Shown here: positions 55,037 to 63,828 of the stretch, in pieces
How positions within the stretch are numbered: the first letter of the stretch is position 1
How the letters are laid out: each line of letters opens with the position of its first letter
Assembly: GCA_026625625.1 (NCBI GenBank)
Contig: CP113055.1
Span: forward strand, 3,455,001 to 3,519,000
DNA length: 64,000 bases
Reading direction: 5' to 3'
DNA from: Blastomonas sp. SL216
Lineage (GTDB): Bacteria > Pseudomonadota > Alphaproteobacteria > Sphingomonadales > Sphingomonadaceae
Position numbers and translations under genes: made by a program
The notes under the pieces: generated by a model
Database searches by the model: none
Told to the model about the DNA's origin: nothing
What the model saw: only the letters and a program-made list of their open reading frames with translations

Positions 55037-56176
55037 ATGACTTCCGCTTATACCAATGCCCGCCCGGTCATCTCGGCCACCGGTCTGTTCACCCCCGCCG
55101 ACAGCATCAGCAACGAAGAGCTGGTGGATAGTTTCAACGCTTATGTTGCGCAGCATAATGCGCAGCACGCCGCAGCAATCGCGGCGGGCGAAATGGCCGC
55201 GCTGCAGCCGAGCTCGGTCGAGTTCATCGAAAAGGCGAGCGGGATCAAGGCGCGAAAGGTGCTGTCCAAGGCGTCGATACTCGACGTTGATGTGATGTGC
55301 CCGCGCTTCGAGGAACGCCCCAACGAACAGATTTCGGTGCTGGCGGAGATCGGCGTCGCTGCCGCGCGCGATGCGCTGGAACGCGCGGGTCGCGACGCGA
55401 AGGACGTGGACGCTGTGCTGGTCGCCTGCTCGAATCTGCAGCGCGCCTATCCCGCCATCGCGATCGAGGTGCAGGACGCGCTGGGCATCGAGGGCTTCGG
55501 CTTCGACATGAACGTCGCCTGCTCGTCGGCCACGTTCGGCATCCAGACGGCGGCCGATTTCATCCGCGCCGGCAACGCGCGGTCGGTGCTGGTGGTCAGC
55601 CCTGAAATCTGCTCGGGCCATCTCAACTGGCGCGACCGCGACAGCCATTTCATCTTCGGCGATGTTGCCACCGCCGTGCTGGTTGAAGCCGCCGATTTCG
55701 CGCCTGCGGGCCATTGGGACATTCTGGGGACGCAACTCAAGACGCGCTTTTCGAACAACATCCGCAACAATTTCGGGTTCCTCAACCGCACCGCGCCCGA
55801 CAGCCGCGATGCGGCGGACAAGCTGTTCGTCCAGGAGGGCCGCAAGGTGTTCAAGGAAGTCGTACCGATGGTGGGTGATCTGATCACCGATCATATCGCG
55901 CGGCTGGGGCTGGCACCCGAGCAGTTGCGCCGCCTGTGGCTGCATCAGGCCAATGCCGGGATGAATCGGCTGATCGCACAGCGCGTGCTGGGGCATGAGG
56001 CGAGCGAGGACGAAAGCCCGACCGTGCTCGACAGCTATGCCAATACCTCGTCCGCCGGATCGATCATCGCCTTCCATCTCAACAGCGAAGACCTGAAGCC
56101 CGGCGACACCGGCATCATCTGCTCGTTCGGTGCGGGCTATTCGGCCGGATCGGTGGTCATCCGCAAGGCGGCGTGA
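55037..56176 (+). CDS. Beta-ketoacyl-ACP synthase III-like enzyme
   Basis: 379 residues, thiolase fold. Catalytic Cys in NVACSSATFG, His in WLHQANAGMN and Asn in LDSYANTSSA, so the Cys-His-Asn triad of KAS III is complete. It is longer than FabH (about 320 residues), with an extra N-terminal segment, like the FabH-type enzymes that start from medium-chain acyl-CoA. It may elongate fatty acids taken from the medium or make a ketone or lipid precursor. Confidence 0.87.
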   Translation: MTSAYTNARPVISATGLFTPADSISNEELVDSFNAYVAQHNAQHAAAIAAGEMAALQPSSVEFIEKASGIKARKVLSKASILDVDVMCPRFEERPNEQISVLAEIGVAAARDALERAGRDAKDVDAVLVACSNLQRAYPAIAIEVQDALGIEGFGFDMNVACSSATFGIQTAADFIRAGNARSVLVVSPEICSGHLNWRDRDSHFIFGDVATAVLVEAADFAPAGHWDILGTQLKTRFSNNIRNNFGFLNRTAPDSRDAADKLFVQEGRKVFKEVVPMVGDLITDHIARLGLAPEQLRRLWLHQANAGMNRLIAQRVLGHEASEDESPTVLDSYANTSSAGSIIAFHLNSEDLKPGDTGIICSFGAGYSAGSVVIRKAA

Positions 56177-56263
56177 ACACACGGCGGCAAGGGCTGACAT
56201 CAAGCTTGTGACCTTCTCATGTTCCGGTTATGTTCGAATACTCACCGGTAGAGGAGGATGCAA

Positions 56264-56635
56264 ATGATCGGCTATGTTACTCTGGGGACTAACGATATCG
56301 CGCGGTCGGCGCGCTTCTATGACGCAATTGCCGCCGAAATGGGTGTGGGTCGCATGATGGAATTTGATACCTACATCGCCTTTGGCGTACCCGGCGGCGC
56401 GCCCGGGGTGGCGGTCATCAAGCCGTTCGATGGCAACCCGGCCAGCGTCGGCAACGGCGTCATGGTGGCGCTCGAAGCGAGCGATCGGGACCAGGTGGAC
56501 CGGATTCACAGCATCGCGCTGGCCCATGGCGGCAGCGATGAAGGCCTGCCCGGTCCGCGCGGCGATCAGGGCTTTTACGCCTGCTATTTCCGCGACCCGG
56601 ACGGCAACAAGCTCAACGCGTTTGTCATGGGCTGA
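56264..56635 (+). CDS. VOC-family (glyoxalase-like) protein
   Basis: 123 residues, two beta-alpha-beta-beta-beta units. First: IGYVTLGTNDIARSARFYDA; second: YFRDPDGNKLNAFV, with metal-site candidates His/Glu in between. GAGGAGG lies 6 bases upstream of ATG 56264. VOC enzymes range from dioxygenases to antibiotic binders; no specific activity can be read. Confidence 0.87.
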   Translation: MIGYVTLGTNDIARSARFYDAIAAEMGVGRMMEFDTYIAFGVPGGAPGVAVIKPFDGNPASVGNGVMVALEASDRDQVDRIHSIALAHGGSDEGLPGPRGDQGFYACYFRDPDGNKLNAFVMG

Positions 56636-56681
56636 GGCGGCAGTCTGTCACCCCCCTACGCACGCATTGATATCTCCCGTC

Positions 56682-56756
56682 ATTCCCGCGAACGCGGGAA
56701 TCCCGCTTGTGCATCAGGCATGAAGCAGGCAGCGGGACCCCCGCCTTCGCGGGGGT
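56682..56756. repeat. REP-like double hairpin
   Basis: First hairpin ATTCCCGCGAACGCGGGAAT (56682-56701), second ACCCCCGCCTTCGCGGGGGT (56737-56756). TCCCGCT (56701-56707) also pairs with AGCGGGA (56731-56737), and flanking GTCA/TGAC pair, so the whole unit can fold as one cruciform. This arrangement is like paired REP elements (BIMEs). It sits between convergent genes. Confidence 0.7.
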
Positions 56757-56786
56757 GACGGCAAAGGCTGTTGCTATTTCCGCCCC

Positions 56787-58829
56787 TTATTTCGGCAGCT
56801 TCACCTTCGGCTTGGTGGCGAACGGCTTAATGCCGAATTCGGGATAGACCTCGCTCGGATAATAGAACACGCCATCCTTGGCGACCATGCGGATCGCCTT
56901 GATCGCCTTGAGGTCCTTGACCGGATCGCCCTGGATCAGGAAGAAGTCGGCAAGCTTGCCCTTCTCGATGCTGCCCAGCGACTGGTCCTGCTTGAGATAC
57001 TGCGCCATGTCATAGGTGGCGCGGCGCAGGATCTGGGCGGGGGTCATCCCGGCCTTCTGGTACAGTTCCAGCTCGCGGTGGAAGGTGAAGCTGCCGCCCA
57101 TGTCGGTGCCCGGGATCAGGAAGATGCCGGCTTCGTGCATCTTGCGGATGGTCGCGGCGATCTGGTCGAAGGCACCGCGATAGGCCTTGTCGTCGGCCGG
57201 GCTGGCAATCTTGGCCCAGGCCTGCTTGGCACTGCGCTGCACGCCCACCGGCATATGGTCGACATAATCGGTCATGCCGGGGTTGATGGTGCCGTTGCGC
57301 GACAGCAGCAGCGATTCATGGATGGCGAAGGTCGGATCGATCGTCACCTTGTTGTCGACCATCGCGCGGATGGTGGCGTTGACGCGGCCGCTGTTGAGGT
57401 CGAGCGACGGCAGCCGCTGCAGCGCGGTCAGGCGCAGCAGCGTGCGGGTATCCTCGCCCGGCTCCAGCACCCAGCCCAGCATTACCTGGTTGATATGCGT
57501 CATCTCGTCATAGCCCGCCGCGATCATCGCATCGGCGTTGGTAAAGGCGGGGACATGGCCCATCACATGCAGGCCCAGCGCCTTGGCTTCCTTGACCAGT
57601 GCCGGGATCCATTCGGGGTTCATGCTATTGTAGATCTTGATCGCCTGATAATCGCGCGCGGCATAGAAGCGCGCGGCGTCGATCGCCTCCTGCTGGCTGC
57701 TCACCAGCTTGCCGTTGTTCGAACTGAACGGGCTCTTGCCTTCGATAAAGCCCGATTTGGTGACGCGCGGCCCGGCGAGCACGCCGCTTTCGATCCGCTC
57801 CACCAGCCCGTCGAGCACGTCGATCTCGTTGCCCATGTCGCGCACCGAGGTGATGCCCGCCAGGATGTTGAGCATCGCGTCTTCCTGGCCGATATGCCCG
57901 TGCATCTCGTAAAAGCCGGGGACCAGCGTGCCGCCATCGCCATCGATGGTCACTTCGCCGGGCGTGGCGGGGCTGTTGGCCGGAAGAACGGCAGCGATAT
58001 GGCGACCGCGCACCACGACGCTCCGGGGTTCGGTCAGCGTCATCGAGACCGGATCGAACACGCGCACATTGGTGATGCGCACGGGCGCCTTGTAATTGTT
58101 CGCCGCCTTGGCCTGCATCTTGACGAAGCGTTCGGTCGAATATTTGACCGCCAGGTCGCGCAGCTTGATGTCCTCGCCCTCGAAACCGCGGCGCACGAAC
58201 ACCGCGCGCGGGCTGATGGCGGCAAACAGAGCGCCCTTGTCGTCGAGCAGGAAATAGCCCGGATCAAGATCGGTGCCCGACAGCGCATAAGCCGTGACGG
58301 TCATCGCGCCGCCGGTCCCTGTCACCTGTACCTTTTCGAGTTCGGCCAGGCTGAGCGCTCCGCCGGGAAGGGCGGGGATAGTGCGGTCGTCATCGGCGAG
58401 CAGGGCGCGGGCATAAAGCCCTGCCGACCAGGGGCTGCCTTCCTGCGCGACATAGATCGCCTGGCCCTTGGGCTTGGCGGTGCCGCTGCCGGTCGAATCG
58501 GTCCAGCGCGCGGTACCGCGCTGCATCGTGAAGCTTTCGTTGATCGCATTGCCGAAGGTCGAGTTGCCGGTAATCTTCCAGGCGACCGGCATGCCCTTGG
58601 CATCCAGCTTCAGCTCTTCCTTCATGGTCGGGCCGCGGCCGTTGTTCTTGTAATCGTAATCGATCTTCACCGTGTCGCCGCTGCGCACGACATCGAGATG
58701 CCCGACCTTGGTGCCGCCGATGATGACGGTAAAATTCTCGGTTGCATCCTGCGCCAGTGCGGGCGTGCACAGGGGGGCGATCGCCAAAGCGAGAGCAATC
58801 GAACCGAATTTGAGTGAGCGAGCGGCCAC
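56787..58829 (-). CDS. Exported amidohydrolase
   Basis: 680 residues. Signal peptide ends at about residue 26 (PALAQDA). The first half (about 30-260) is an unrecognised beta-rich domain (FTVIIGGTKVGHLDVV). The second half is a metal-dependent amidohydrolase: GFYEMHGHIG (HxH), VMGHVPAF, HINQV and PGTDMGG (Asp). It is likely periplasmic or outer-membrane associated, acting on dipeptides, imides or similar. Flanked by REP-like hairpins. Confidence 0.85.
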   Translation of the reverse strand: MAARSLKFGSIALALAIAPLCTPALAQDATENFTVIIGGTKVGHLDVVRSGDTVKIDYDYKNNGRGPTMKEELKLDAKGMPVAWKITGNSTFGNAINESFTMQRGTARWTDSTGSGTAKPKGQAIYVAQEGSPWSAGLYARALLADDDRTIPALPGGALSLAELEKVQVTGTGGAMTVTAYALSGTDLDPGYFLLDDKGALFAAISPRAVFVRRGFEGEDIKLRDLAVKYSTERFVKMQAKAANNYKAPVRITNVRVFDPVSMTLTEPRSVVVRGRHIAAVLPANSPATPGEVTIDGDGGTLVPGFYEMHGHIGQEDAMLNILAGITSVRDMGNEIDVLDGLVERIESGVLAGPRVTKSGFIEGKSPFSSNNGKLVSSQQEAIDAARFYAARDYQAIKIYNSMNPEWIPALVKEAKALGLHVMGHVPAFTNADAMIAAGYDEMTHINQVMLGWVLEPGEDTRTLLRLTALQRLPSLDLNSGRVNATIRAMVDNKVTIDPTFAIHESLLLSRNGTINPGMTDYVDHMPVGVQRSAKQAWAKIASPADDKAYRGAFDQIAATIRKMHEAGIFLIPGTDMGGSFTFHRELELYQKAGMTPAQILRRATYDMAQYLKQDQSLGSIEKGKLADFFLIQGDPVKDLKAIKAIRMVAKDGVFYYPSEVYPEFGIKPFATKPKVKLPK

Positions 58830-58911
58830 GGCCTGTCCTTCCCTGCGAAGATTTTTATCTGCGCAGACAATGGGCTAGCGGGCGCGGGATGGCAAGCTTG
58901 GCGCGGTCCAA

Positions 58912-58942
58912 AATCCTCCCCCGGCCTGGCCGGGGGAGGATT
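58912..58942 (-). terminator. Intrinsic-like terminator
   Basis: Perfect 15-bp stem (58912-58926 with 58928-58942) around a single base, very G+C-rich at its base of the loop, followed on the minus strand by TTTTGG. It begins 8 bases after the stop of the leftward gene at 58950. Confidence 0.75.
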
Positions 58943-58949
58943 GGAAAGC

Positions 58950-59420
58950 TCAGCCTGCGGGCGTGCCGGTGGCGATGCTGAGTTCCGCCATCAGCGCGTT
59001 GCGGTCTTCAGCGGCGACGGCGAGCACGTGATCGCGCACCTCATCCGCGCGGCGTGCCAGCGTGTTGCTGACCTGCTCCTTGCCCTGCGCGCAGCGGCCA
59101 TTGGTGGAACCTTCGATCAGCTTGGCGGGGACCAGCGTGCGCACGACATGGCTGCCCTGGCCTGTCGGAGCCTGGAGATGCCGCTCGACCGAGATTTCGG
59201 CTTTCCACATGCAGCGCGCGGTGCTGGGCCGGTTGGGGGTCATGTTGCCGACCTGGCGATAGCTGACCATGGTCCTGGGCTGATAGACGGCAGTGATCTC
59301 GCGTTCGCCATGCGGGACATTCACCTGATGGCGAATGTCCTGGAATTCGGAAGCGCTGGCGGGGAGAGCAAGTCCTGCGACTGACAGAGCCGCGATGGTT
59401 GCGGCCTTTATGTTTTTCAT
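58950..59420 (-). CDS. Exported hypothetical protein
   Basis: 156 residues. Signal peptide MKNIKAATIAALSVAG then LPASASE. The mature part contains two Cys (ARCMWK and GRCAQGK), probably a disulfide, and positively charged helices (ARRADEVRDHVLAV). ATG 59420 has AAAGGA upstream. No family is recognised. A good terminator follows. Confidence 0.75.
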   Translation of the reverse strand: MKNIKAATIAALSVAGLALPASASEFQDIRHQVNVPHGEREITAVYQPRTMVSYRQVGNMTPNRPSTARCMWKAEISVERHLQAPTGQGSHVVRTLVPAKLIEGSTNGRCAQGKEQVSNTLARRADEVRDHVLAVAAEDRNALMAELSIATGTPAG

Positions 59421-59663
59421 TTGCTTGTCCTTTCCAATGGATGGTGCATTGGTCGGGATACGCGGGGTAGTTTGATCGATTGACCGGGCCGAAAGCCCGG
59501 GATGGTGCGCATCCCGTAGCAGTCCGACATCACGCAGCATTTTCATCATGCTGCGCCAGAGGGGCCCGGCCTGCTAAGCTTAAAATGGGATGAACATCAT
59601 GGCCTGTCAACCGCCTGGCAAGAGAGGTTCATGCTGCGCAGCAATAGACGCAGTCTATGCCCT

Positions 59664-60071
59664 TCATAGCTGGCGGGCAAAGGCCTGCAGTTCCGCCTTC
59701 AGATTGGGGTGTGCTGCGGCAGACAAAGCGCAGATGTCTTCGTAGAGATCGGCACTGCTGCTCTGCGATCCGTCGCGGAAGGCCATCGACCATGCGCCAA
59801 ATTCGCGCCGTTCCACCCGTTTGCGGCTCAGCACAACCTGCGCCCGGTGGCGGGGATCGCGCCGGATACGCTCAAAGGTCTGCTCGACTGCATCTGCGGG
59901 GCCTTCCAGAACCTGCAGAAAGCGCTTGCCGTTGAACATCAGCAGGCCGGTAATCCCCTGACGCGTATTATTGCGCCGAGCTGATGCCAGAATTGACGAC
60001 AGCTCCACAGTCTCCCTTGGAGAAAGCGTGCTGATGTACAGAATCTGCTCAAGGGCGGGTTCAGCGGACAT
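59664..60071 (-). CDS. BLUF-domain blue-light sensor
   Basis: 135 residues, a stand-alone BLUF photoreceptor binding FAD. Key residues present: Tyr12 (ILYIST), Asn in RRNNTRQGITG, Gln in FLQVLEG, and Trp in FGAWSMAF. The output must go through protein partners, because no effector domain is fused. The upstream leader has a small hairpin (TCAGGG/CCCTGA at 60089-60108). It lies beside cysH but is divergent in function. Confidence 0.93.
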   Translation of the reverse strand: MSAEPALEQILYISTLSPRETVELSSILASARRNNTRQGITGLLMFNGKRFLQVLEGPADAVEQTFERIRRDPRHRAQVVLSRKRVERREFGAWSMAFRDGSQSSSADLYEDICALSAAAHPNLKAELQAFARQL

Positions 60072-60155
60072 GCCCCATGACTGCAGGGTCAGGGTTAAAA
60101 AGCCCTGAACATTAGGATGAATACTCCAAACGCATGTACTGTTTATTGATGCGGC

Positions 60156-60989
60156 TCAGAATACGGGGTCGTTTGCACCATCATCACTGTCGAGGCCCGG
60201 CAGCGGCGTCACTTCGCTGTGGATGCCGCATTCGGTCTTGTCCCAGCCCTTCCAGCGGCCGGAACGCGGGTCCTCGCCCGGTGCCACCTTGCTGGTGCAC
60301 GGCGCGCAGCCGATCGAGGGATAGCCCTGCGATTCGAGCGGATGGCGCGGCAGGTCGTGCTCGGCGAAATATCCGTCGAGCATCTCCTTGGTCCAGCTGG
60401 CGAGCGGATTGATCTTGAAGCGGCCCTGCGCGTCGCTGGTGTCGATCTCGAATCGCGGCAGGCCCTGGCGGGTCGCGGACTGGAAGCCCTTGCGACCGGT
60501 GATCGAACCGTCATAGCCCAGCAGCGCCTTGGCGAGCGGGCGCACCTTGCGGATCTCGCAGCAGCCATCGGGGTCATAGGACCAGCGCAGGCCGTTTGCG
60601 TCCTGTCCGGCCAGTTCCTGCTCGTCGGGCGCCAGCAGGATCAGGTTGGTCAGCCCCAGCCGTTCGACCAGAGTGTCGCGATAGGCCAGGGTTTCGGGGA
60701 AATGCTTGCCGGTATCCAGGAACAGCACCGGCAGCGCCGGGTCCACCACCGCGATCATGTGCAGCAGCACCGCGCTTTCCGCGCCGAAGGACGAGACAAT
60801 GGCGAGATCGCCGACCAGACCGTCCCGGATGACGGTGCGCATCATTTCGGCGGTGTCGGTACCCCGGAACATGTGGTTGAGCCGGATCGCATCGCTTTCG
60901 GTGAAGCGCGGCTTCGGGTCGATGCGGTCGCGCTGGCGCGGCGCGGCGGCGGTGACGGGCGGCTGCGGGTTGATCTCGGTCTGCTTCAT
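60156..60989 (-). CDS. cysH: Adenylyl-sulfate/phosphoadenylyl-sulfate reductase
   Basis: 277 residues. Cys pairs CC (DGCCEIRK) and CxxC (CAPCTSK) form the 4Fe-4S site of APS-type reductases; the catalytic ECGIH is at the C-terminus. It reduces activated sulfate to sulfite in assimilation. SFGAESAVLLH is the nucleotide loop. It overlaps DUF934 by 4 bases and ends the sulfate operon. Confidence 0.95.
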   Translation of the reverse strand: MKQTEINPQPPVTAAAPRQRDRIDPKPRFTESDAIRLNHMFRGTDTAEMMRTVIRDGLVGDLAIVSSFGAESAVLLHMIAVVDPALPVLFLDTGKHFPETLAYRDTLVERLGLTNLILLAPDEQELAGQDANGLRWSYDPDGCCEIRKVRPLAKALLGYDGSITGRKGFQSATRQGLPRFEIDTSDAQGRFKINPLASWTKEMLDGYFAEHDLPRHPLESQGYPSIGCAPCTSKVAPGEDPRSGRWKGWDKTECGIHSEVTPLPGLDSDDGANDPVF

Positions 60990-61423
60990 GATGCCACCTG
61001 ATGACGCTTGGCCCAGATCGCGGCGACGCCGTCGCTGGTCTTCTGGTAGAATTCGGGGAAGAAGCCCTCGGCCGCCTTCACATCGTCCGGGTTGAGCGGC
61101 CGGTTCGGGGCAAAGCTGTCAAAGCCGCAGCGGCGCAGGAACACGAACTGGTCGACCAGCACGTCGCCGACCGCGCGCAGCTCGCCCGCATAGCCCGCCT
61201 CGCGCAGGATCTGTGCGCTGGAAAACCCGCGGCCATCGCCAAAGCTGGGAAAGTTCACCTCGACGAGCCGTAGCTGATCGAGATGCGGCAGCAAGGCGCG
61301 CACGTCCTCGCCCGGCTCGATGCGGACGGCGGCCGAGTTGGTCCCGGCGGCGAAATCGGCCAGCGCGACGGCGGCGTCGGAGACAGCGGGCTCGCCGCGA
61401 TAGATGATCTGTACCTCAGCCAT
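60986..61423 (-). CDS. DUF934 protein of the sulfate-assimilation operon
   Basis: 145 residues. It matches DUF934 (VEVNFPSFGDGRGFSSAQILRE in two parts; QFVFLRRCGFDSF). This family sits between cysI and cysH in many Alphaproteobacteria, and it probably assists sulfite reduction, though the function is unproven. ATG 61423 overlaps the cysI end by 8 bases. Confidence 0.9.
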   Translation of the reverse strand: MAEVQIIYRGEPAVSDAAVALADFAAGTNSAAVRIEPGEDVRALLPHLDQLRLVEVNFPSFGDGRGFSSAQILREAGYAGELRAVGDVLVDQFVFLRRCGFDSFAPNRPLNPDDVKAAEGFFPEFYQKTSDGVAAIWAKRHQVAS

Positions 61424-63050
61424 AAAGCGCCTCCTTGAACGGCTCCATGCCGATGCGGCGATAGGTGTCGACAAAGCGCTCGCCCTGTTCGCGCGCGCCA
61501 AGATAGACATCAGTCACGGTTTCGACCGCCTTGACGATGCCGTCCTCGTCAAAGCCGGGGCCGACGATCTTGGCGATCGACACGTCCTCCGCAGCTGATC
61601 CGCCGAGCAGCAGCTGATAGTTTTCCACGCCCTTCTTATCGACGCCCAATATGCCGATATGCCCGGCATGGTGATGGCCGCAGGCGTTGATGCAGCCGGA
61701 AATCTTGAGCTTCAGCTCGCCAAGGTCCCGCTGCTTGCCGGTATCGGCAAAGCGCTCGGATATCTTCTGCGCCACCGGGATCGAGCGGGCATTGGCGAGG
61801 CTGCAATAATCCAGGCCGGGGCAGGCTATCATGTCGCCGATCAGGTCGAGATTGGCGGTGGCCAGGCCTGCTGCATCCAGCTTCTGCCAGATGGCGTGGA
61901 GATCGGCCTTGCGGACATGCGCCAGCACGATGTTCTGGGCATGCGTCACGCGCAGCTCGTCAAAGGCATAATCGCGCGCCAGCTCGGCCATCAGGTCGAT
62001 CTGCTCGGCAGTCGCATCACCGGGAATGCCGCCGGTGGGCTTCAGGCTGATCGTCAGCGACGCATAGCCGGGCACGCGGTGCGGATGCGTGTTCTGATCG
62101 ACCCAGACGGCGAAGTCGGGGTCCGAACGGTCGATCGTGTCGCTGAGGCCCTGGTCGAAGGCAGGGTCGGCGAAATAGGCGCTGATGCGCTCCAGCTCGG
62201 CGACCGGGGGATTGAGCCCCAGCGTCTTCATGTGCGCGAATTCTTCCTCGACCTGACGGATATATTCCGCAGCGCCCAGTTCATGCACCAGGATCTTGAT
62301 GCGCGCCTTGTACTTGTTGTCCCGGCGACCATGGCGATTGTAGACGCGCAGGCACGCCTCGGCATAGCTGATCAGCTCTTCGATCGGCACGAATTCGCGG
62401 ATCATCGGCGCGATCATCGGGGTGCGGCCCATGCCGCCGCCTGCGAAGAATTTCGCGCCGAGCACGCCATCTGCGTTCTTCACCAGCTCGATACCGATAT
62501 CGTGCAGCCGCATGGCCGCCCGGTCGCTGGGCGAGGCGATCACCGCGATCTTGAACTTGCGCGGCAGCAGCTGGAATTCCGGGTGGAAGGTCGACCACTG
62601 GCGCAGCAGTTCGGCCCAGGGGCGCGGATCGGCAATCTCGTCGGCCGCAGCGCCTGCAAACTGGTCCGAGCTGATGTTGCGGATGCAGTTGCCGCTGGTC
62701 TGGATCGCGTGCATTTCCACGGTTGCCAGCTCGGCGAGAATGTCGGGTGCGTCCTCCAGCTTGATCCAGTTATACTGGATGTTCTGCCGCGTGGTGAAAT
62801 GGCCATAGCCCTTGTCGTACTTGCGCGCGATATGCGCGAGCATGTGCATCTGCCGCGACGACAGGGTGCCATAGGGAATGGCGACTCGCAGCATATAGGC
62901 GTGCAGCTGCAGATAGAGGCCGTTCTTCAGCCGGAGGTGACGAAACTCCTCCTCGGGCAGGCTGCCATCAAGCCGGCGGCGCACCTGGTCGCGAAACTCC
63001 GCGACGCGCGCATCGACCATTGCCTGGTCATATTGGTCGTACTGATACAT
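61416..63050 (-). CDS. cysI: Assimilatory sulfite reductase (ferredoxin-type), nitrite/sulfite reductase family
   Basis: 544 residues. Two-fold repeat of ferredoxin-like halves (about residues 50-130 and 330-400) and siroheme/4Fe-4S ligands: Cys in PGLDYCSLA and in ISGCINACGHHHAGH. It reduces sulfite to sulfide. YGHFTTRQNIQ and FAGGGMGRTP are family blocks. Nitrite reductases look similar; the cysH and cobA neighbours settle sulfite. Confidence 0.93.
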   Translation of the reverse strand: MYQYDQYDQAMVDARVAEFRDQVRRRLDGSLPEEEFRHLRLKNGLYLQLHAYMLRVAIPYGTLSSRQMHMLAHIARKYDKGYGHFTTRQNIQYNWIKLEDAPDILAELATVEMHAIQTSGNCIRNISSDQFAGAAADEIADPRPWAELLRQWSTFHPEFQLLPRKFKIAVIASPSDRAAMRLHDIGIELVKNADGVLGAKFFAGGGMGRTPMIAPMIREFVPIEELISYAEACLRVYNRHGRRDNKYKARIKILVHELGAAEYIRQVEEEFAHMKTLGLNPPVAELERISAYFADPAFDQGLSDTIDRSDPDFAVWVDQNTHPHRVPGYASLTISLKPTGGIPGDATAEQIDLMAELARDYAFDELRVTHAQNIVLAHVRKADLHAIWQKLDAAGLATANLDLIGDMIACPGLDYCSLANARSIPVAQKISERFADTGKQRDLGELKLKISGCINACGHHHAGHIGILGVDKKGVENYQLLLGGSAAEDVSIAKIVGPGFDEDGIVKAVETVTDVYLGAREQGERFVDTYRRIGMEPFKEALYG

Positions 63051-63070
63051 CTCGTATCCTTCTCAAAAAT

Positions 63071-63532
63071 TCAAACCTGTGCGGCAAAGCCGCGCACAGC
63101 CACGACGTCCAGCCGCTGGCTGCCGACGATCCGGCCCAGCTGTGCCAGTCCCTGGCCATCGATCAGCACCGTCTTGTGGCCCGTGCGGATCGCTTCGAAG
63201 CCCTTGGCCGTGGCCGGGTCTTCAAAGCCCGTCGCGGTCGGATAGCCCACCGACATGGCATAATCCCATGGCTCGAAACCGGTCTCGGCGCGGGCCAGCC
63301 AGAAGCCGGTGAACAGCCCCTGGTCGAGCGCTTGCTGGTCCATCACCAGCCAATTGGCGGCGAGGAACTGGCCCAGAGCGTCGCCCTTGCCGGGAAGCGC
63401 CTTGAGCAACGTCTGTTCGACCACCACCGTGGTGCGTGGGGGCGCTGCGACCGCCGGAACGCCCACCAGGCCGCCACCCAGCGCGGCGATGCCGGCAAGG
63501 CTGGTGGTCAGGGTCTGGCGACGTGAAAGCAT
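63071..63532 (-). CDS. Tat-signal exported protein of unknown function
   Basis: 153 residues. The N-terminus MLSRRQTLTTSLAGIAAL resembles a Tat leader (twin Arg then hydrophobic helix, cleavage near AVAAPP). The mature part (VVVEQTLLKALPGKGDAL ... GFWLARAE) recalls a small ferredoxin-like alpha/beta barrel. It sits between DUF2849 and cysI, with 5 and 20 base gaps, so it is cotranscribed with sulfate assimilation. Function unknown; exported proteins are unusual in this operon. Confidence 0.75.
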   Translation of the reverse strand: MLSRRQTLTTSLAGIAALGGGLVGVPAVAAPPRTTVVVEQTLLKALPGKGDALGQFLAANWLVMDQQALDQGLFTGFWLARAETGFEPWDYAMSVGYPTATGFEDPATAKGFEAIRTGHKTVLIDGQGLAQLGRIVGSQRLDVVAVRGFAAQV

Positions 63533-63537
63533 CGGGA

Positions 63538-63828
63538 TCAAACCTTCACGATCGGGATGCTGGTGTTGATGGCGAGGTCCGGGCGCACGGTCGGGCCAAA
63601 GGCGCGGACGCGTTCCTTGATGTGCAGCGGCATCGGGCCCTGCTCGGTCTGGCGGCCGTCGACGACATAGGGCACGTTGACGCGGCGCGCGGCTTCCTCG
63701 CGCTTGAGGATCGCCTCGGCCTCGTCGCCTGCATCGACACTTTCCGCCAGATGGCGCGACCAGCGGGTATCGCCCGCCCACCAGATGACGTCTCCGGTCT
63801 TCAGGTCGTTACCGGTCAGGATTTTCAT
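63538..63828 (-). CDS. DUF2849 protein
   Basis: 96 residues. Start MKILTGNDLKTGDVIWW and later VPYVVDGR and PLHIKERVRAFGPTV are DUF2849 marks. It is almost always encoded between cobA-type methyltransferase and cysI in alphaproteobacteria; function unknown, perhaps helping sirohaem insertion. It overlaps the cobA stop by 4 bases. Confidence 0.9.
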   Translation of the reverse strand: MKILTGNDLKTGDVIWWAGDTRWSRHLAESVDAGDEAEAILKREEAARRVNVPYVVDGRQTEQGPMPLHIKERVRAFGPTVRPDLAINTSIPIVKV

